Below, piece by piece: positions 36,701 to 44,574 of a DNA stretch of 64,000 nt. A model generated the notes under the pieces. It did not search any database, was not told the DNA's origin, and saw only the letters and a list, made by a program, of their open reading frames with translations. Location of the stretch: contig OZ026841.1 of NCBI GenBank assembly GCA_964023205.1, positions 31,076,399 through 31,140,398 of the forward strand, given 5' to 3'. This DNA is from Lutraria lutraria (Eukaryota > Mollusca > Bivalvia > Venerida > Mactridae). A program made the position numbers and the translations under genes. Numbering within the stretch: the first letter of the stretch is position 1; every line of letters starts with the position of its first letter.

Positions 36701-39487
36701 AAGCAATAACTTTACAATTTTAAAGAAATTTCTGTAAAATGAAACTACATGTACTTTGGGGTTTATTAAAGGATATATAATTGATTCACCTCTAGATCTG
36801 TGACACAAATTGTAAGTCAATTCTCAGATGTGTTTTTTATTAATCTTGGTCTGATGCTTGAAATGTTCATGGAAACAGAATTGAACTGTGGTGTAGTAAC
36901 CATGTAAAGTGCTTCTTTCAATGTTAGAATGTGACATCTGCTTGTTTAAAACTTAGTCCAACAATGGCAATGACTGTATGAATTTTAATGTCAAATTGAG
37001 TAATGTTCATGATTCAGGTATTGAAAAGTCAATAAAAAAATATGCAAACTTAATTTATCTTCCAGGAAGCTTTTCAAGCACGTAAAGGGACTGCGATATC
37101 TCATCTCCGAGAGAGACAGAAACGGTTAAATCTTGCCGCAGAACAGAGAAAGATGGAAGTCTATTTAAAAATGGAGAGGGATCGACTGTTTCAGGAAGAA
37201 AGGAAGAAAGAAGCAAACCCTGATGCACATCCATATAGTGGTACGTTTTATAATCTTCAAACAATTGAAGTCCCATAAGCATATAAATTTATCGCTAGTA
37301 ATAGTTTCTGTTTTGCTCCCGTGCATACTTAATAGCAAGAAAAAATGTTTCCAAAACCACTATCGTATTTTTTTCAATATCATTGAAAAAAGCACTATTT
37401 ATGGAACAGCTGTGTTTTCAGCAGTCATGTTATGCACACATCATTAAGTGACGTCACACGCTTTAGATATTTCCAGTTTACAAAAGCAAAAATCACAGTG
37501 AAATGAGTTTTTTTCAAAGAAAAAGTGCTTGTTTCGTCGGTATTTATCATATTGGTATAATATTTGCAATTACTTGTTTTTTGCATATTTTTTATAACAA
37601 AAAGCTAATGGGACTTTAACCAATGGTCAAATAAGGTTTTAATCCAATAAGGAGCAAAACAGGTGCTTTGGTGAAATGATTAAACTGTCAGGTGCTTTAA
37701 TCAAATAAGGAGTCGGTCAGGAGCTCTTATCTAATAACTTACCCATTAGGCACTTAGTACAAGGTTATTAAAACTTATTCTTGAAAAAAAATTTTGAATA
37801 TAATGAGGCAAAGAATTTGTATGGTAACTATATCATGCAAAATAGAGTCGAGGCCTTACTTTAACCTACACCAGTCAACAGTCCATAATGTTAATAGATG
37901 TGACTTATAAGGTGTACATGATTTTCAATCAATGCAGGGTGTCCTAAATATCTTATACAGTTTTCAACTCTGACGTTGACTGGCTGGTAAATAATAGTCA
38001 TATATACTATAAGAGGTTAAAGTATATGTATCAGAAATTTTCTACATATAATAATGAGTAGGATTTATTATTTCCAAAAATCAAAATCCACGAATTTATG
38101 TCCCCCCCTAAATAGCCATTTTAGTAAAAACCACGAAAATTAAGCCCAACGAAAATAAATGAAAATACAGTAATTGATTGTATTTTGGTATTTTTCAGAT
38201 AATTTACATAAACCAGCACGGAGAGTTATATCTAAAGAAGAGATGAGAGAAATCTCTAAGAAGTAGGTTTTATTTTGTTATTTTTATATTCATTAATGGA
38301 AATTTAACATAAATATGTATTTGTCGTAACAATTGATTGTGCAATCAGAAGGCATTGCTAAGTCGGTTTGGAGTGCCAGACTCTAGGTTTTTGCATTTTC
38401 TTATTGAGTGCAAGCAGTGGTGTTTACTCCAGGAAGTCTTTTTCAAGAGTGATAACCTAGTCATTGTAAAATTAATTGCTCTAACTGATTCTTCTATTCT
38501 ATTAATTTCTTTTAAAAGTTTGAAAGAATTTTGTTAGTCACATGTGTACTGAAGCCTTTTTCTGTCCAAGGTCTAAGTTGTGGTGAAAGTCCACTTTTCT
38601 TTGGAATTGTCAGCATCCTGTGTCATCTGTTCTTGATAAAATGATCCACTTAAAAAAATTTGATATTCTACTTACTGATATCAGACTCACTGCTAAAAAT
38701 GTTTCTACTTCTATTTTTCAGCAAATATAAGAAATTACCAGAAGTCATTGAGCGACAGAAGAGACAAAAACTAGAACAAGAATATTCACTGAACAGAGTA
38801 AAGGCTAGATTATTCAATAGAGTATGTACAATATACCATTTTTTAAAAACTTATTTATTAAGTAAAACCTGTAAACTGGAGCTTCAATGGTCAAATAGTT
38901 GAGGTGTCTGACTACAGTAATCACTATCCTCTGAAAGCTGTAAGTTGAAATCAACCCAGGCATGACAAATTTTACATGCAAGAATCTGTCCATTATTGCT
39001 GGAAACTTTGATGAATGAACCTGGCTATTGGTGAAATGTTAACGCACACCTTTGACGATAACTATCATGGGAAGAGACGTGTAACTTACATGCATTGTTT
39101 AAGTTTTTTGTTTTATATGGTTTATTTACAACACCTGATGTACTTTTGATCAGTATTTTTTGCGGTAAAATTGGGTTCAGAACTAATATCAAGAACAGGT
39201 TTGGCTTTCTTTTCATTTAGGTTCTCTCCCATGTTAAGGATATTTTCACGAAAAGCTAAAAAAGAATTGTTCCCAAATATCATTTTCAAGTAAAAGCTCA
39301 AAATATTTTGTCCCAAATATTATTTTTAGTAAAAGCTAAAAAAAATGTTGCAAATATCATTTTCAGTAAAAGCTTGAAGAACTTGTTCCCTATATCATGG
39401 TTTTGCTGTGTATAATTAATATGTTTGTTGTTATTTCAGAAAGTACAGAAGAAGGTTTTAGTGAACGCAGAAAAATGGGGAAGATAA
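9505..39487 (+). CDS. ALMS1: ALMS1 orthologue (centrosome/basal-body protein), 22 exons, 5' end not found
   Basis: Seen: 22 exons with GT-AG borders whose phases chain exactly for 8,391 nt (2,796 codons plus stop). Family knowledge: ALMS1 sits at centrosomes and ciliary basal bodies, supports cilia and centriole cohesion, and causes Alstrom syndrome in humans; the C-terminal ALMS motif is the family signature. Support comes from several ordered blocks. These are a PY(R/K)PxGSxxxYY block followed by TTVESxHxGSxDAxxPxxPxQxLGxRxDE (exons 9-11), a DMWxxFKER...LDxLxxLLQNP block (exon 17), SWF-x-PWRxPLxE (exon 18), and the ALMS motif over exons 18-22 (LQEA...SxxxERxxRL, ISKxEM...LPEV). The rest is Ser/Asp/Arg-rich and disordered, with basic coiled-coil in exon 17. 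The protein is shorter than human ALMS1 and I saw no 47-residue tandem repeat. The start exon is missing, and symmetric exons could have been overlooked. Confidence 0.92.
10027..10090 (+). CDS. ALMS1: ALMS1 exon 2
   Basis: Acceptor CTTTCAG, donor GTACTT, enters phase 0 and leaves phase 1. It encodes a short Ser/Thr/Asp/Gln-rich piece (TMSTNDSPDISTSQQ and on). Confidence 0.8.
10401..13647 (+). CDS. ALMS1: ALMS1 exon 3 (large exon)
   Basis: This 3,247-nt exon follows acceptor GATTTCAG and ends at donor GTGAGA (phase 1 to 2). The product is disordered. Residues from about 11000-11330 carry degenerate SGRQS-(T/V/A)-(E/D)S repeats. A helical segment near 13030-13160 has two similar copies (LAERVYKIL and MAKQVFKIL), and a basic ARYRNERRDLFDRL stretch lies near 12838. 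It holds the position of the big ALMS1 exon but lacks the vertebrate 47-residue repeat. Confidence 0.9.
14197..14322 (+). CDS. ALMS1: ALMS1 exon 4
   Basis: Acceptor CATTTTAG, donor GTTTGT, phase 2 to 2, 126 nt. Arg/Asp/Ser-rich (DRFYLTDRDQISGDTDRG). Confidence 0.8.
15149..15579. mobile_element. hAT-like MITE with 8-bp target duplication
   Basis: Ends are TAGGGCTGT and ACAGCCCTA, flanked on both sides by GTTTTCTT (15141-15148 and 15580-15587). An 8-bp duplication with (C/T)AGGGCTGT termini fits the hAT superfamily. Length 431 bp, no coding capacity. In an ALMS1 intron. Confidence 0.75.
16080..16200 (-). repeat. SINE-like fragment
   Basis: Read on the minus strand it has a GGCTGTTGGTGCAAT 3' piece shared with the copies near 26 and 29 kb. 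Confidence 0.4.
16900..17019 (+). CDS. ALMS1: ALMS1 exon 5
   Basis: Acceptor GTTTGTAG, donor GTAAGT, phase 2 to 2, 120 nt. Ser/Arg/Glu-rich (REGHVRSRSEEAGNVSDI). Confidence 0.8.
17945..18130 (-). repeat. SINE-like copy
   Basis: Minus strand has GAGGAAGCCGTCCAGCTA, shared with the copies at 26.2 and 29.4 kb. The 5' part resembles a tRNA-related head starting near GGCCTATGTAGTGG. Confidence 0.5.
18255..18301 (+). CDS. ALMS1: ALMS1 exon 6 (47 nt)
   Basis: Acceptor CATTTCAG, donor GTTGGT, phase 2 to 1. Encodes TLKPEGLSTPQIHRPQ. Too short to see as an ORF; supported by phase and context. Confidence 0.7.
18902..18962. repeat. 30-bp tandem duplication
   Basis: ATTCCATCCACATGTCAGAT followed by TTGTTGG is present twice in a row. 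In an ALMS1 intron. Confidence 0.8.
19046..19433 (+). mobile_element. TTAA-type MITE, copy B
   Basis: Flanked by TTAA on both sides (19042 and 19434). Inverted ends begin AGTCCCAATAGC and end GCTTACGGGACT. The inner sequence is shared at high similarity with the copies at 25.2 and 37.3 kb. TTAA targets suggest a piggyBac-mobilised family. An ORF on each strand spans much of it by chance. Confidence 0.75.
19712..19765 (+). CDS. ALMS1: ALMS1 exon 7 (54 nt)
   Basis: Acceptor TATGTTAG, donor GTAGCA, phase 1 to 1. Encodes a Lys-rich EFYDKKKPEVKAVVKPKE. As a symmetric exon it could be optional. Confidence 0.7.
20012..20133. mobile_element. small hairpin MITE
   Basis: GGTCAGAGGTCATTAAAT at the left and ATTTAATGACCTCTGA at the right are inverted copies about 120 bp apart. 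In an ALMS1 intron. Confidence 0.6.
20373..20930 (+). CDS. ALMS1: ALMS1 exon 8
   Basis: Acceptor TACTGCAG, donor GTAAGT, phase 1 to 1, 558 nt. Begins EWSFECYTSVSITDSSD with a His/Ser patch, then an amphipathic segment with SRSQAQEAKLAELQKRLF, then Ser/Arg-rich sequence. Confidence 0.85.
21346..21612. repeat. tandem duplication, two units of about 130-138 bp
   Basis: The unit from TTCATG-ACAGAAATAATATT through AATCAGTTAAAACGG is repeated head to tail (21346-21483, 21484-21612) with few differences, so the duplication is recent. Confidence 0.85.
22061..22142 (+). CDS. ALMS1: ALMS1 exon 9
   Basis: Acceptor TTTATTAG, donor GTAAAT, phase 1 to 2. It ends in KVRPYR, the start of the conserved PY(R/K)PxGSxxxYY block shared with vertebrate ALMS1 and finished in the next exon. 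Confidence 0.85.
22353..23322. mobile_element. pogo/Tigger-like element, internally deleted
   Basis: Ends are CAGTAAAACTCGCTTATAAC and, inverted, CAGTAAAACTCACTTACAGC, flanked by TA. GTAACCGAG-type units recur inside both termini. It contains a transposase N-terminal remnant on the minus strand. Length 970 bp. The TA target and CAGTA termini are those of pogo/Tigger elements. Confidence 0.82.
22534..22815 (-). pseudogene. CENP-B/psq-type DNA-binding remnant of pogo-like transposase
   Basis: Seen: a 93-codon ORF begins MEGSPSGKRKQLTLNTKYEI and continues with a helix-turn-helix (SVAKKFEVAPSTITGILK). Family knowledge: this is the N-terminal CENP-B/psq helix-turn-helix fold of pogo/Tigger transposases, which binds the element ends. 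After about 50 residues the similarity stops and AT-rich sequence follows; there is no DDE domain, so it cannot transpose by itself. It lies inside the inverted repeats of the 970-bp element. Confidence 0.8.
24569..24657 (+). CDS. ALMS1: ALMS1 exon 10
   Basis: Acceptor ATTTTTCAG, donor GTAGGG, phase 2 to 1. Encodes PAGSREVYYTESGADDT and then TTVESTHI, matching the conserved ALMS1 block. Confidence 0.88.
25192..25541 (+). mobile_element. TTAA-type MITE, copy C
   Basis: TTAA at 25188 and 25542, ends AGCCCCATGAGC and GCTTATGGGACT. Same orientation and inner sequence as copy B. Confidence 0.75.
26190..26370 (+). repeat. tRNA-derived SINE copy
   Basis: It starts GGGGCCACCGAGGTCAAGTG with an A-box-like TCAAGTGGTTATGG, then GGTGTTCAAATTTC (worn B box), GAGGAAGCTGTCCAGCTAGC, and ends TGTTGGTGCAATGTAAA. 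Same family as 17.9 (minus) and 29.4 kb (minus). Confidence 0.6.
27106..27248 (+). CDS. ALMS1: ALMS1 exon 11
   Basis: Acceptor CTATTGTAG, donor GTATGT, phase 1 to 0. Encodes GSDDAAPPYIPSQFLGSRQD and then a TGIYGHRE motif, which line up with the vertebrate protein. Confidence 0.88.
28211..28810. repeat. 19-bp minisatellite, about 31 units
   Basis: Unit CTGATTAATGAAAACCAGT repeats head to tail with small changes (CTAATT, CCAAT, TTCATG). Higher-order blocks of several units recur, e.g. near 28420-28520 and 28500-28600, showing block duplication. Intronic. Confidence 0.95.
29320..29512 (-). repeat. tRNA-derived SINE copy
   Basis: On the minus strand it opens AAGGGGCCACTGTAGTCAAG and contains GAGGAAGGTGTCCAGTTAGC. 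It ends with GGCTGTTGACGCAACATAAA, like the 26-kb copy. Confidence 0.6.
30250..30495 (+). CDS. ALMS1: ALMS1 exon 12
   Basis: Acceptor TGATTTTAG, donor GTACAG, phase 0 to 0, 246 nt. Ser/Arg/Asp-rich and ending in a charged helical FEQREKELK. Confidence 0.85.
30526..30701. mobile_element. short pogo/Tigger-like MITE
   Basis: Termini CAGTACAACCTCT and AGAGGTTGTACTG, flanked by TA, 176 bp, with internal CTCTGTAGAGCAAC-type repeats. It sits 30 bp downstream of the exon 12 donor. Confidence 0.78.
30961..31219 (+). CDS. ALMS1: ALMS1 exon 13
   Basis: Acceptor GCAACAG, donor GTAATA, phase 0 to 1, 259 nt. Arg/Ser/Pro-rich, disordered, with SRSKSDTDLALSPTESQRYS. Confidence 0.85.
32025..32202 (+). CDS. 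ALMS1: ALMS1 exon 14
   Basis: Acceptor TATATCAG, donor GTAAAA, phase 1 to 2. Pro-rich, with a LPPPPKELPKVYDRR stretch. Confidence 0.85.
32420..32678 (+). CDS. ALMS1: ALMS1 exon 15
   Basis: Acceptor TTTTTTCAG, donor GTAAGG, phase 2 to 0. Pro/Glu-rich, with repeated (V/R)PLEP motifs. Confidence 0.82.
32700..32908. mobile_element. inverted-repeat MITE with poly-G loop
   Basis: Left GGTAAGGCTGAAAA then AAGTTTGTTTAGAGTGCTC; right GAGCACTCCAAACAAACTT then TTTTCAGCCTTACC. The loop has two runs of G at 32782-32805. It lies 20 bp past the exon 15 donor. Confidence 0.7.
33563..33612 (+). CDS. ALMS1: ALMS1 exon 16 (50 nt)
   Basis: Acceptor CATTTCAG, donor GTAAGT, phase 0 to 2. Encodes EMEQELDKLNKHLNAE, a short helical segment. 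Confidence 0.78.
33894..35839 (+). CDS. ALMS1: ALMS1 exon 17 (large, conserved DMW...LLQNP block)
   Basis: Acceptor CTTTATTCAG, donor GTAAGT, phase 2 to 1, 1,946 nt. Near its start is INDMWTRFKERNEQ and then LDALSGLLQNP, a signature block of ALMS1. It is followed by a very basic coiled-coil of Lys/Glu/Arg (about 34150-34520 and 34650-34810) and a Ser/Pro/Arg-rich tail with many SP sites. An ATG at 33853 precedes the acceptor but is intronic. Confidence 0.92.
36065..36363 (+). CDS. ALMS1: ALMS1 exon 18 (start of ALMS motif region)
   Basis: Acceptor GATTTTCAG, donor GTAAAG, phase 1 to 0. Encodes AESWFIEMKPSQPWRRPLKE, matching the SWF...PWRxPLxE signature, then an acidic linker ending in LTLQ. 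Confidence 0.93.
36455..36645 (+). repeat. SINE, second family, B box deleted
   Basis: Shares GAGTGGTT-AGGT-GCTGA, GGCAGTTGCT, GAGGATGGGAGTCT, CTTCCCAG and CCGCCTCATATGA with the copy at 41.5 kb, but the segment with the B box is missing. It lies about 90 bp past the exon 18 donor. Confidence 0.65.
37066..37240 (+). CDS. ALMS1: ALMS1 exon 19 (ALMS motif)
   Basis: Acceptor CTTCCAG, donor GTACGT, phase 0 to 1. Encodes EAFQARKGTAISHLRERQKR and a charged helix with KMERDRLF, lining up with the ALMS motif. Confidence 0.94.
37269..37615 (-). mobile_element. TTAA-type MITE, copy D (inverted)
   Basis: Same family as copies B and C in opposite orientation. Left end GAAGTCCCATAAGC (flank TTGA, one change from TTAA), right end GCTAATGGGACT followed by TTAA. 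It begins only 28 bp after the exon 19 donor. Confidence 0.75.
38088..38172. repeat. CCACGAA-type MITE fragment
   Basis: AATCCACGAATTTATGTCCC and CCACGAAAATTAAGCCCAAC in a row, related to the fragment at 9.3 kb. It ends 26 bp before exon 20. Confidence 0.4.
38199..38262 (+). CDS. ALMS1: ALMS1 exon 20 (ALMS motif)
   Basis: Acceptor TTTTTCAG, donor GTAGGT, phase 1 to 2. Encodes DNLHKPARRVISKEEMREIS, with the conserved ISKxEM core. Confidence 0.93.
38722..38821 (+). CDS. ALMS1: ALMS1 exon 21 (ALMS motif)
   Basis: Acceptor TTTTTCAG, donor GTATGT, phase 2 to 0. Encodes YKKLPEVIERQKRQKLEQEY and a following NRVKARLFNR, the conserved LPEV...R-x-R-A-x-L/V-F/Y core. Confidence 0.94.
38875..39060 (+). 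repeat. SINE-like fragment
   Basis: Contains TCAAATAGTTGAGGTGTCTG (A-box-like head) and a GGTTGAT-type worn B box as TTGAAATCAACCC. Related loosely to the other SINE copies. Confidence 0.4.
39440..39487 (+). CDS. ALMS1: ALMS1 exon 22, C-terminus and stop
   Basis: Acceptor TTATTTCAG, 15 codons (KVQKKVLVNAEKWGR), then TAA at 39485. The short basic end is typical of the family. Candidate poly(A) signals follow at 39950, 40129 and 40585. Confidence 0.88.
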   Translation, partial: KVQKKVLVNAEKWGR

Positions 39488-40610
39488 TGTTTAGTGGAAC
39501 CTGTGTAACAAACCAGTGTGATATATGAAATCTAAACTGTCTCAAACATTAAGTGTTAGATTAATGCTGTACTGTTACATGAGTTATTTCATAGCATTAG
39601 TATGCAAAGTGCCTGTGTAATGGATCAATTACTTAAAGAACTTTGATTGTAGTAAAGTTTATTTTTTATACTAGAAACTTATGTGTATTTGTCATTCATG
39701 CATTTAGCAAGTTGTTGACTGCATATTCAACTGTATTTATTTATGTTTGTTTGTTATTTTGGTTTGTGTCTCAAACAAAATCTCACTTTGACTTTAGGCA
39801 AGTACATAAAAATGAGCCATGATTGTTTCAATGAAAACTGGGGTGTTTCCAGATAGAAATAGTAATATCATAGTTTGTGATGAAGAAAAGAGCACAGTAT
39901 GCATTTTTGAAAATTAAGTTAAAATGATATATGATAGTCTCATTGTTTGAATAAATGTGACAAATACGGTGGCATAAATGAGACTAAGGAATTATATCAT
40001 TATTATTATAATGTGCACATGCATTACTTATTACATTCCCACATGATAGCTATTGCATGCGAACATGATAGTTACTATGTGGGCACACGATAGCTGTTAT
40101 CATAAATAGCTATTGCATGCACATGATGAATAAAATAATCCCTATGTCCCTTTTATGCTACCATAGACAAAAAACGTGCTTTCCGAAAATTTGATAGAAG
40201 TACAATGTAGTCAATAAGTTAGCAATGGTTTTTAAACTGTCTGTGATATACTTTGTATGTTTTTATTTAAAATGTGTATATCAATGTGTGCTATTGATAT
40301 TAATGAATATTTTATATGTCTACTGTATGTACACAAATATTCTTTATATGTTACATTGATGTTCTATGAAGAATGAACATTCTTTTTTTCTTGTATATCT
40401 GTATATTTTGTGTTTCAAATCATGTAGATTTTTACTGAAAACACAAATCTTCTACTGCAAGTACTATCTTTGGATCCTAGAAATTAAAAATGTTAAATTC
40501 AGTGAAGCCTGTGTAAAGAAGTTTTATGTGTATGACACCTTTACAGGAGGCTATTGGTGTCATTTGTCTGGTGAGTCAACTTCCAATAAAAACTTTATCT
40601 CATCAAAATT
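39488..40610 (+). other. ALMS1: ALMS1 3' UTR and poly(A) region
   Basis: AATAAA occurs at 39950-39955, 40129-40134 and 40585-40590; which is used cannot be told. A degenerate array of (A/C)CATGATAG(C/T)TA-type units lies at about 40020-40130. Confidence 0.5.
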
Positions 40611-43600
40611 TGTGTGTTTTAGATAATTTTTGCTGCCTGTGAATAAGGAACTCTTGGCACATTTTACTGGCATGGCATAGCTAAGTGAACCAATATTTCA
40701 ACTTCAAAAACTTGAATGTGATAAACTATCCTTTTTTTCTTTAATCCAGTTGCCAGCGTTTAGAAGTCAATAAATGTAAACATGTTGCCTATTTTCCCTT
40801 TAAAATGAACATAAGCACACTTGTTGTACTGAATGAAGGCAGTGTATACTTTCACTGAGATAAGAAAAGTTTTTTTTTTCTTATCTTAAGTCACGTTATG
40901 TGAAGGCTTTTTACAAAAGTCAAAGAGAATTGAAAAAATGGTACCAAACTATTTGTAACCAATTAGATGATTTTAGGATGAGAGAGACCTAAAGCAGATT
41001 ATTAATTTATTATACATATTACCTGTATGACATACCAGTACTACCATATGTTGGTATGATGTGTATTTTCTTTGTACTAGTATTGTGTGTATTATGGTAT
41101 TATTACAATAATATCTAGCTACAGTAGAATATCTATCTATGTAATGTATTTATAAACTTAGTACTCATTTAAAAGATAACTTATTTGTGGAAATAGCATT
41201 ATGTTTTTTCTTGAATAAAAAATATAGAAAACAAATTTAGTATTACTTGGTATCCATGGTCTATCATATAGGTCTTTGTTGGTGTACTGGTTAATTATTA
41301 AATAGATGAATATGAAGCAATGATTGGAAGAAATGATTTTTCTAGACAAATTGTACTTATGAGTATTAGTTTATAGTGTCTATTACTAGTTTGGCTAATC
41401 CTGGACATGTGATTGGCTAATGGTCATGACTGAATCTATTTATAGTTGATAGGTAAGTAAATCATGCAGGTATTGACCTTCCTCTGTGTTAGAGTGGTTG
41501 AGGTCGCTGAATTCGAATCACTGTAATCTCTCATTGATAGAGTGTCGTGGGTTCAAGCCCAGCTACATGCCATGTCTCTTTATGTGAGAATGTTGGCAGT
41601 TGCTTATAGAGGATGGGAGTCTAGTACTGGTTCTTCCCAGAAATGATGATTAGATGAATCATCCGCCTCATATGACTCTGACTGTTGAAAGGGGTGTAAA
41701 AAAACAAGACACCAAAAGTGAAAAATGGTCAATCTTAAGTACACAATTATTTACATTTTATACAAAATGAATACCTGAATAAAGACCAGTAGTGACTATG
41801 GGCCTTAATCCTTCCAACCTCTCCTGTGAGAGTTAAGGTTATTATATCTTACCTACATCTCTGACAACGTGTTTATACGTCACAAAATGAAGACTTAATG
41901 AAACAATTTATTAAAGACAAAAGATGTCATGATTTACATGGAAATCACAGAAAATATTTTATATCAAGTGGACCACTTCTTGATTGAAAGTGTTATTTTA
42001 TGTTCAATAATTTGTTTACAAAGTCCAGCCGCTTAATGCAATGGAAACTCAGGAGTTAACAAAGCACTGAAAGTACTCATGGAAACTGAACTTTTATAGA
42101 CATGCATTGCACTATGGAACGGGAACCAGTTTATTTGCGTGGTAGAAAACGTAGTACAGTGTACTTTTGGCCGCATCAAAATTCATGCGCACCGAGCGAG
42201 TGACGGCTATGGAAAGTTGTACTTCCGTTCTGCTTCCAAAAATGATTGTGAAAAATTGACAACAAATGCACATTAAAAAGGGACAAAATTGTGCAATTGA
42301 GTTTTTTCTAGGTTACGCAAGTTTGAACTACTTTTACACGTTGGCAGACATGTCTGTGGAAGATAAGTAACAACAACACGATAAAGAAATAGAACATTCG
42401 TTTGCTTGTTTTTGATCGTCTGTGTCCCTTAACCTGAATAGATATCTAAAACCAAGTACTGTATTGCAGTGTTTTGATCACATTCAGAATAAGACTGAAC
42501 TATATTAAACTACCTCATTCGGTATTATAAACTTTAATTATGCTTTAAGATCGTGCCTGACAGTTAAGTCCGAAACTTAATTCTATTGAAAAATTGGATT
42601 TCACTCTCCCCTGCAGACGATTGCAATACAATTCACGAACTTGCCTAAATTAGTTAATGACTATGTGACTTATTTCCAGATGTCTTGTCTGCAAAGTCGA
42701 TGAATTTTCTTTTGGAAAAAGCCTTATATTACCCGTATACGTATTCTGAAACTTGATTCAATGGCCTATCAGTTGATACCATCATCACTTTCAAAGGCTG
42801 TCATCAGTTTAGAAGCAATGAAGGTTTTAGATACAGCTTATCGTTTTAGTCACCAATTACTTAATAATAAGACTGTATACGAATGTTATTTGTGTCCCTG
42901 GATGTCCAGCTTTCATCGTCATTTGTATCAGAGAGCCACTAGTATCTTTAATAACATGTTACCAGAGACGTACGTATAATACGATAATAGAATTATACGT
43001 CTCTGATGTTACATAGTGTCTTGTTTGTATCCAGCATAATTTTTTATATTATAATCTGCACTATATATTACTTGTAATAAACGTCTCAGGTTGTATCAAA
43101 GAAATTTAAAACTAGGACACCAAGCACAAATAATAAGAGGAAATCTTCGGTGACACGATAATGACCGAGTAATTTTGATCTACATAAAGATAAAGTCGTC
43201 TTACTTATGACCGAAATTGTAGTGCAAGATAAGACACGACTTAATTGCAAAGTGATTTAAGGAGCGATGGACTTTCGTATCTGGGATCAATAAACACCTG
43301 TGTATAGCAGCTTGTGTCCCAGCACTTACCGATATAATAGAATGTTGTGATTCTCATATCTAACAATTAGACATTTTGGCATTATTTTGTAAGGCCTAAA
43401 GAAATCCTTTGTTTCCGGTTAATACCAGACCAACCGTTAATTTTACGCCATCCCTCCCCGAGACCCTTGACATTTTATTTGGCGCGGGTAATTGCATGCT
43501 TAAAAGATCAAGCACTCAACAACACACAACCCCACACTACTTATACCCACTTTAATGAGGAAATAACCAGAAACATTAATTTATTGATATACTAGACGAA

Positions 43601-44229
43601 CCCTCCTATAGAGATTTTTAAAAATTCAGACATAACGCATAATATAACATTATGGTTGACTATTAACACCCATGTACAGTACAATTGCGAAGTAATGGCG
43701 CCTTAAAATGTAAGATTTCTGACAAGTAATGCTAAAAAATAACTTAAAACGTGTAGAATCACATTGTTTTCGTTTCCAGTATAGTGTTTTCTCAAAAGAG
43801 ATTAACAAAAAAATATGGCTCTGTAATTTATCAAATAGAACTGCAACATGTGTTCCCTAACACTTTATTCCACTAATTCAAGATTCAAGCAGTGTTTAAC
43901 GAATTCAAACATGCCCTGTTCGCTTTCACAAAATAATTATAAACATGCATCATTAAACATTTGGGTACTTCGGTATGATTATTATCACATACAATCATCT
44001 TGCCTAGAATAGGACGTCTTATATAGCTTGATATACATGTAAAGTCATATCATTACACGAAGGTGAATCGGACAAGCCACCATTCATGGCAAATACTTTG
44101 CAATTTATATCTCACAAAGTTAGCCGCCACTAAAATCCCTAACAAGTCACAAATGACTCTGATAAATTGTTTGCAGTCTTCGTGATTGACAGAACATTGA
44201 GGTAAATCATTAACACTACCCCAATCCAG
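40611..44229. other. region with no supported gene
   Basis: AT-rich DNA with one clear SINE (41.5 kb). A sequence at about 41337-41430 recurs at 44230-44336. A CpG-containing stretch near 42160-42370 with ATGTCTGTGGAAGATAA followed by GTAAC looks faintly like a promoter and first exon, but no further exon can be tied to it. Confidence 0.4.
41478..41705 (+). repeat. tRNA-derived SINE, fuller copy
   Basis: A-box-like GAGTGGTTGAGGTCGCTGA, B box GGGTTCAAGCCC at 41549-41560, a body with GAGGATGGGAGTCTAGTACT, and a tail CATATGACTCTGACTGTTGA followed by an A-rich end. Same family as 36.5 kb. Confidence 0.7.
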
Positions 44230-44574
44230 AATTTTCTAGACGAATTATACTTACGAGTATTTGTTTGTTGTACTTACTGTATTGACTATTACTAGTTTGG
44301 CTAATCCTGGCCATTTGATTGGCTAATGGTGATTTCGGTCATTTTTGATTGGTCTATCATTGGACTGGCTATTCGTCGCGTTACCTGTTTGCCTGAATCT
44401 GTTCGTCTGCTCTGTTGTTGAAACGCAAGTAATAGACTATGGGCTACTGGGCGAAACCTTCCCCCCCGGAGGCATTTTTGTAGACACCATTTTTTTTGAA
44501 AGCTCAATGCCTGCTGATCATTTTCCAGTGTCTACAATCTGGGCGTTGGGGCGTTTGTGAACTACAGCATGCTA

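Noticed and set aside
41540..41565. B-box sequence as a tRNA gene
   Set aside because: No acceptor stem or cloverleaf can be drawn and a long SINE body follows; tRNA-derived SINE.
42340..42375. ATGTCTGTGGAAGATAA followed by GTAAC as a first exon of another gene
   Set aside because: Suggestive, but the donor is weak and no second exon could be linked on the plus strand.
42761..42979. 72-codon plus-strand ORF beginning MAYQLIPSSL
   Set aside because: No motif or domain seen, no flanking exon that fits, and its end overlaps a small palindrome (ACGTATAATACG region).
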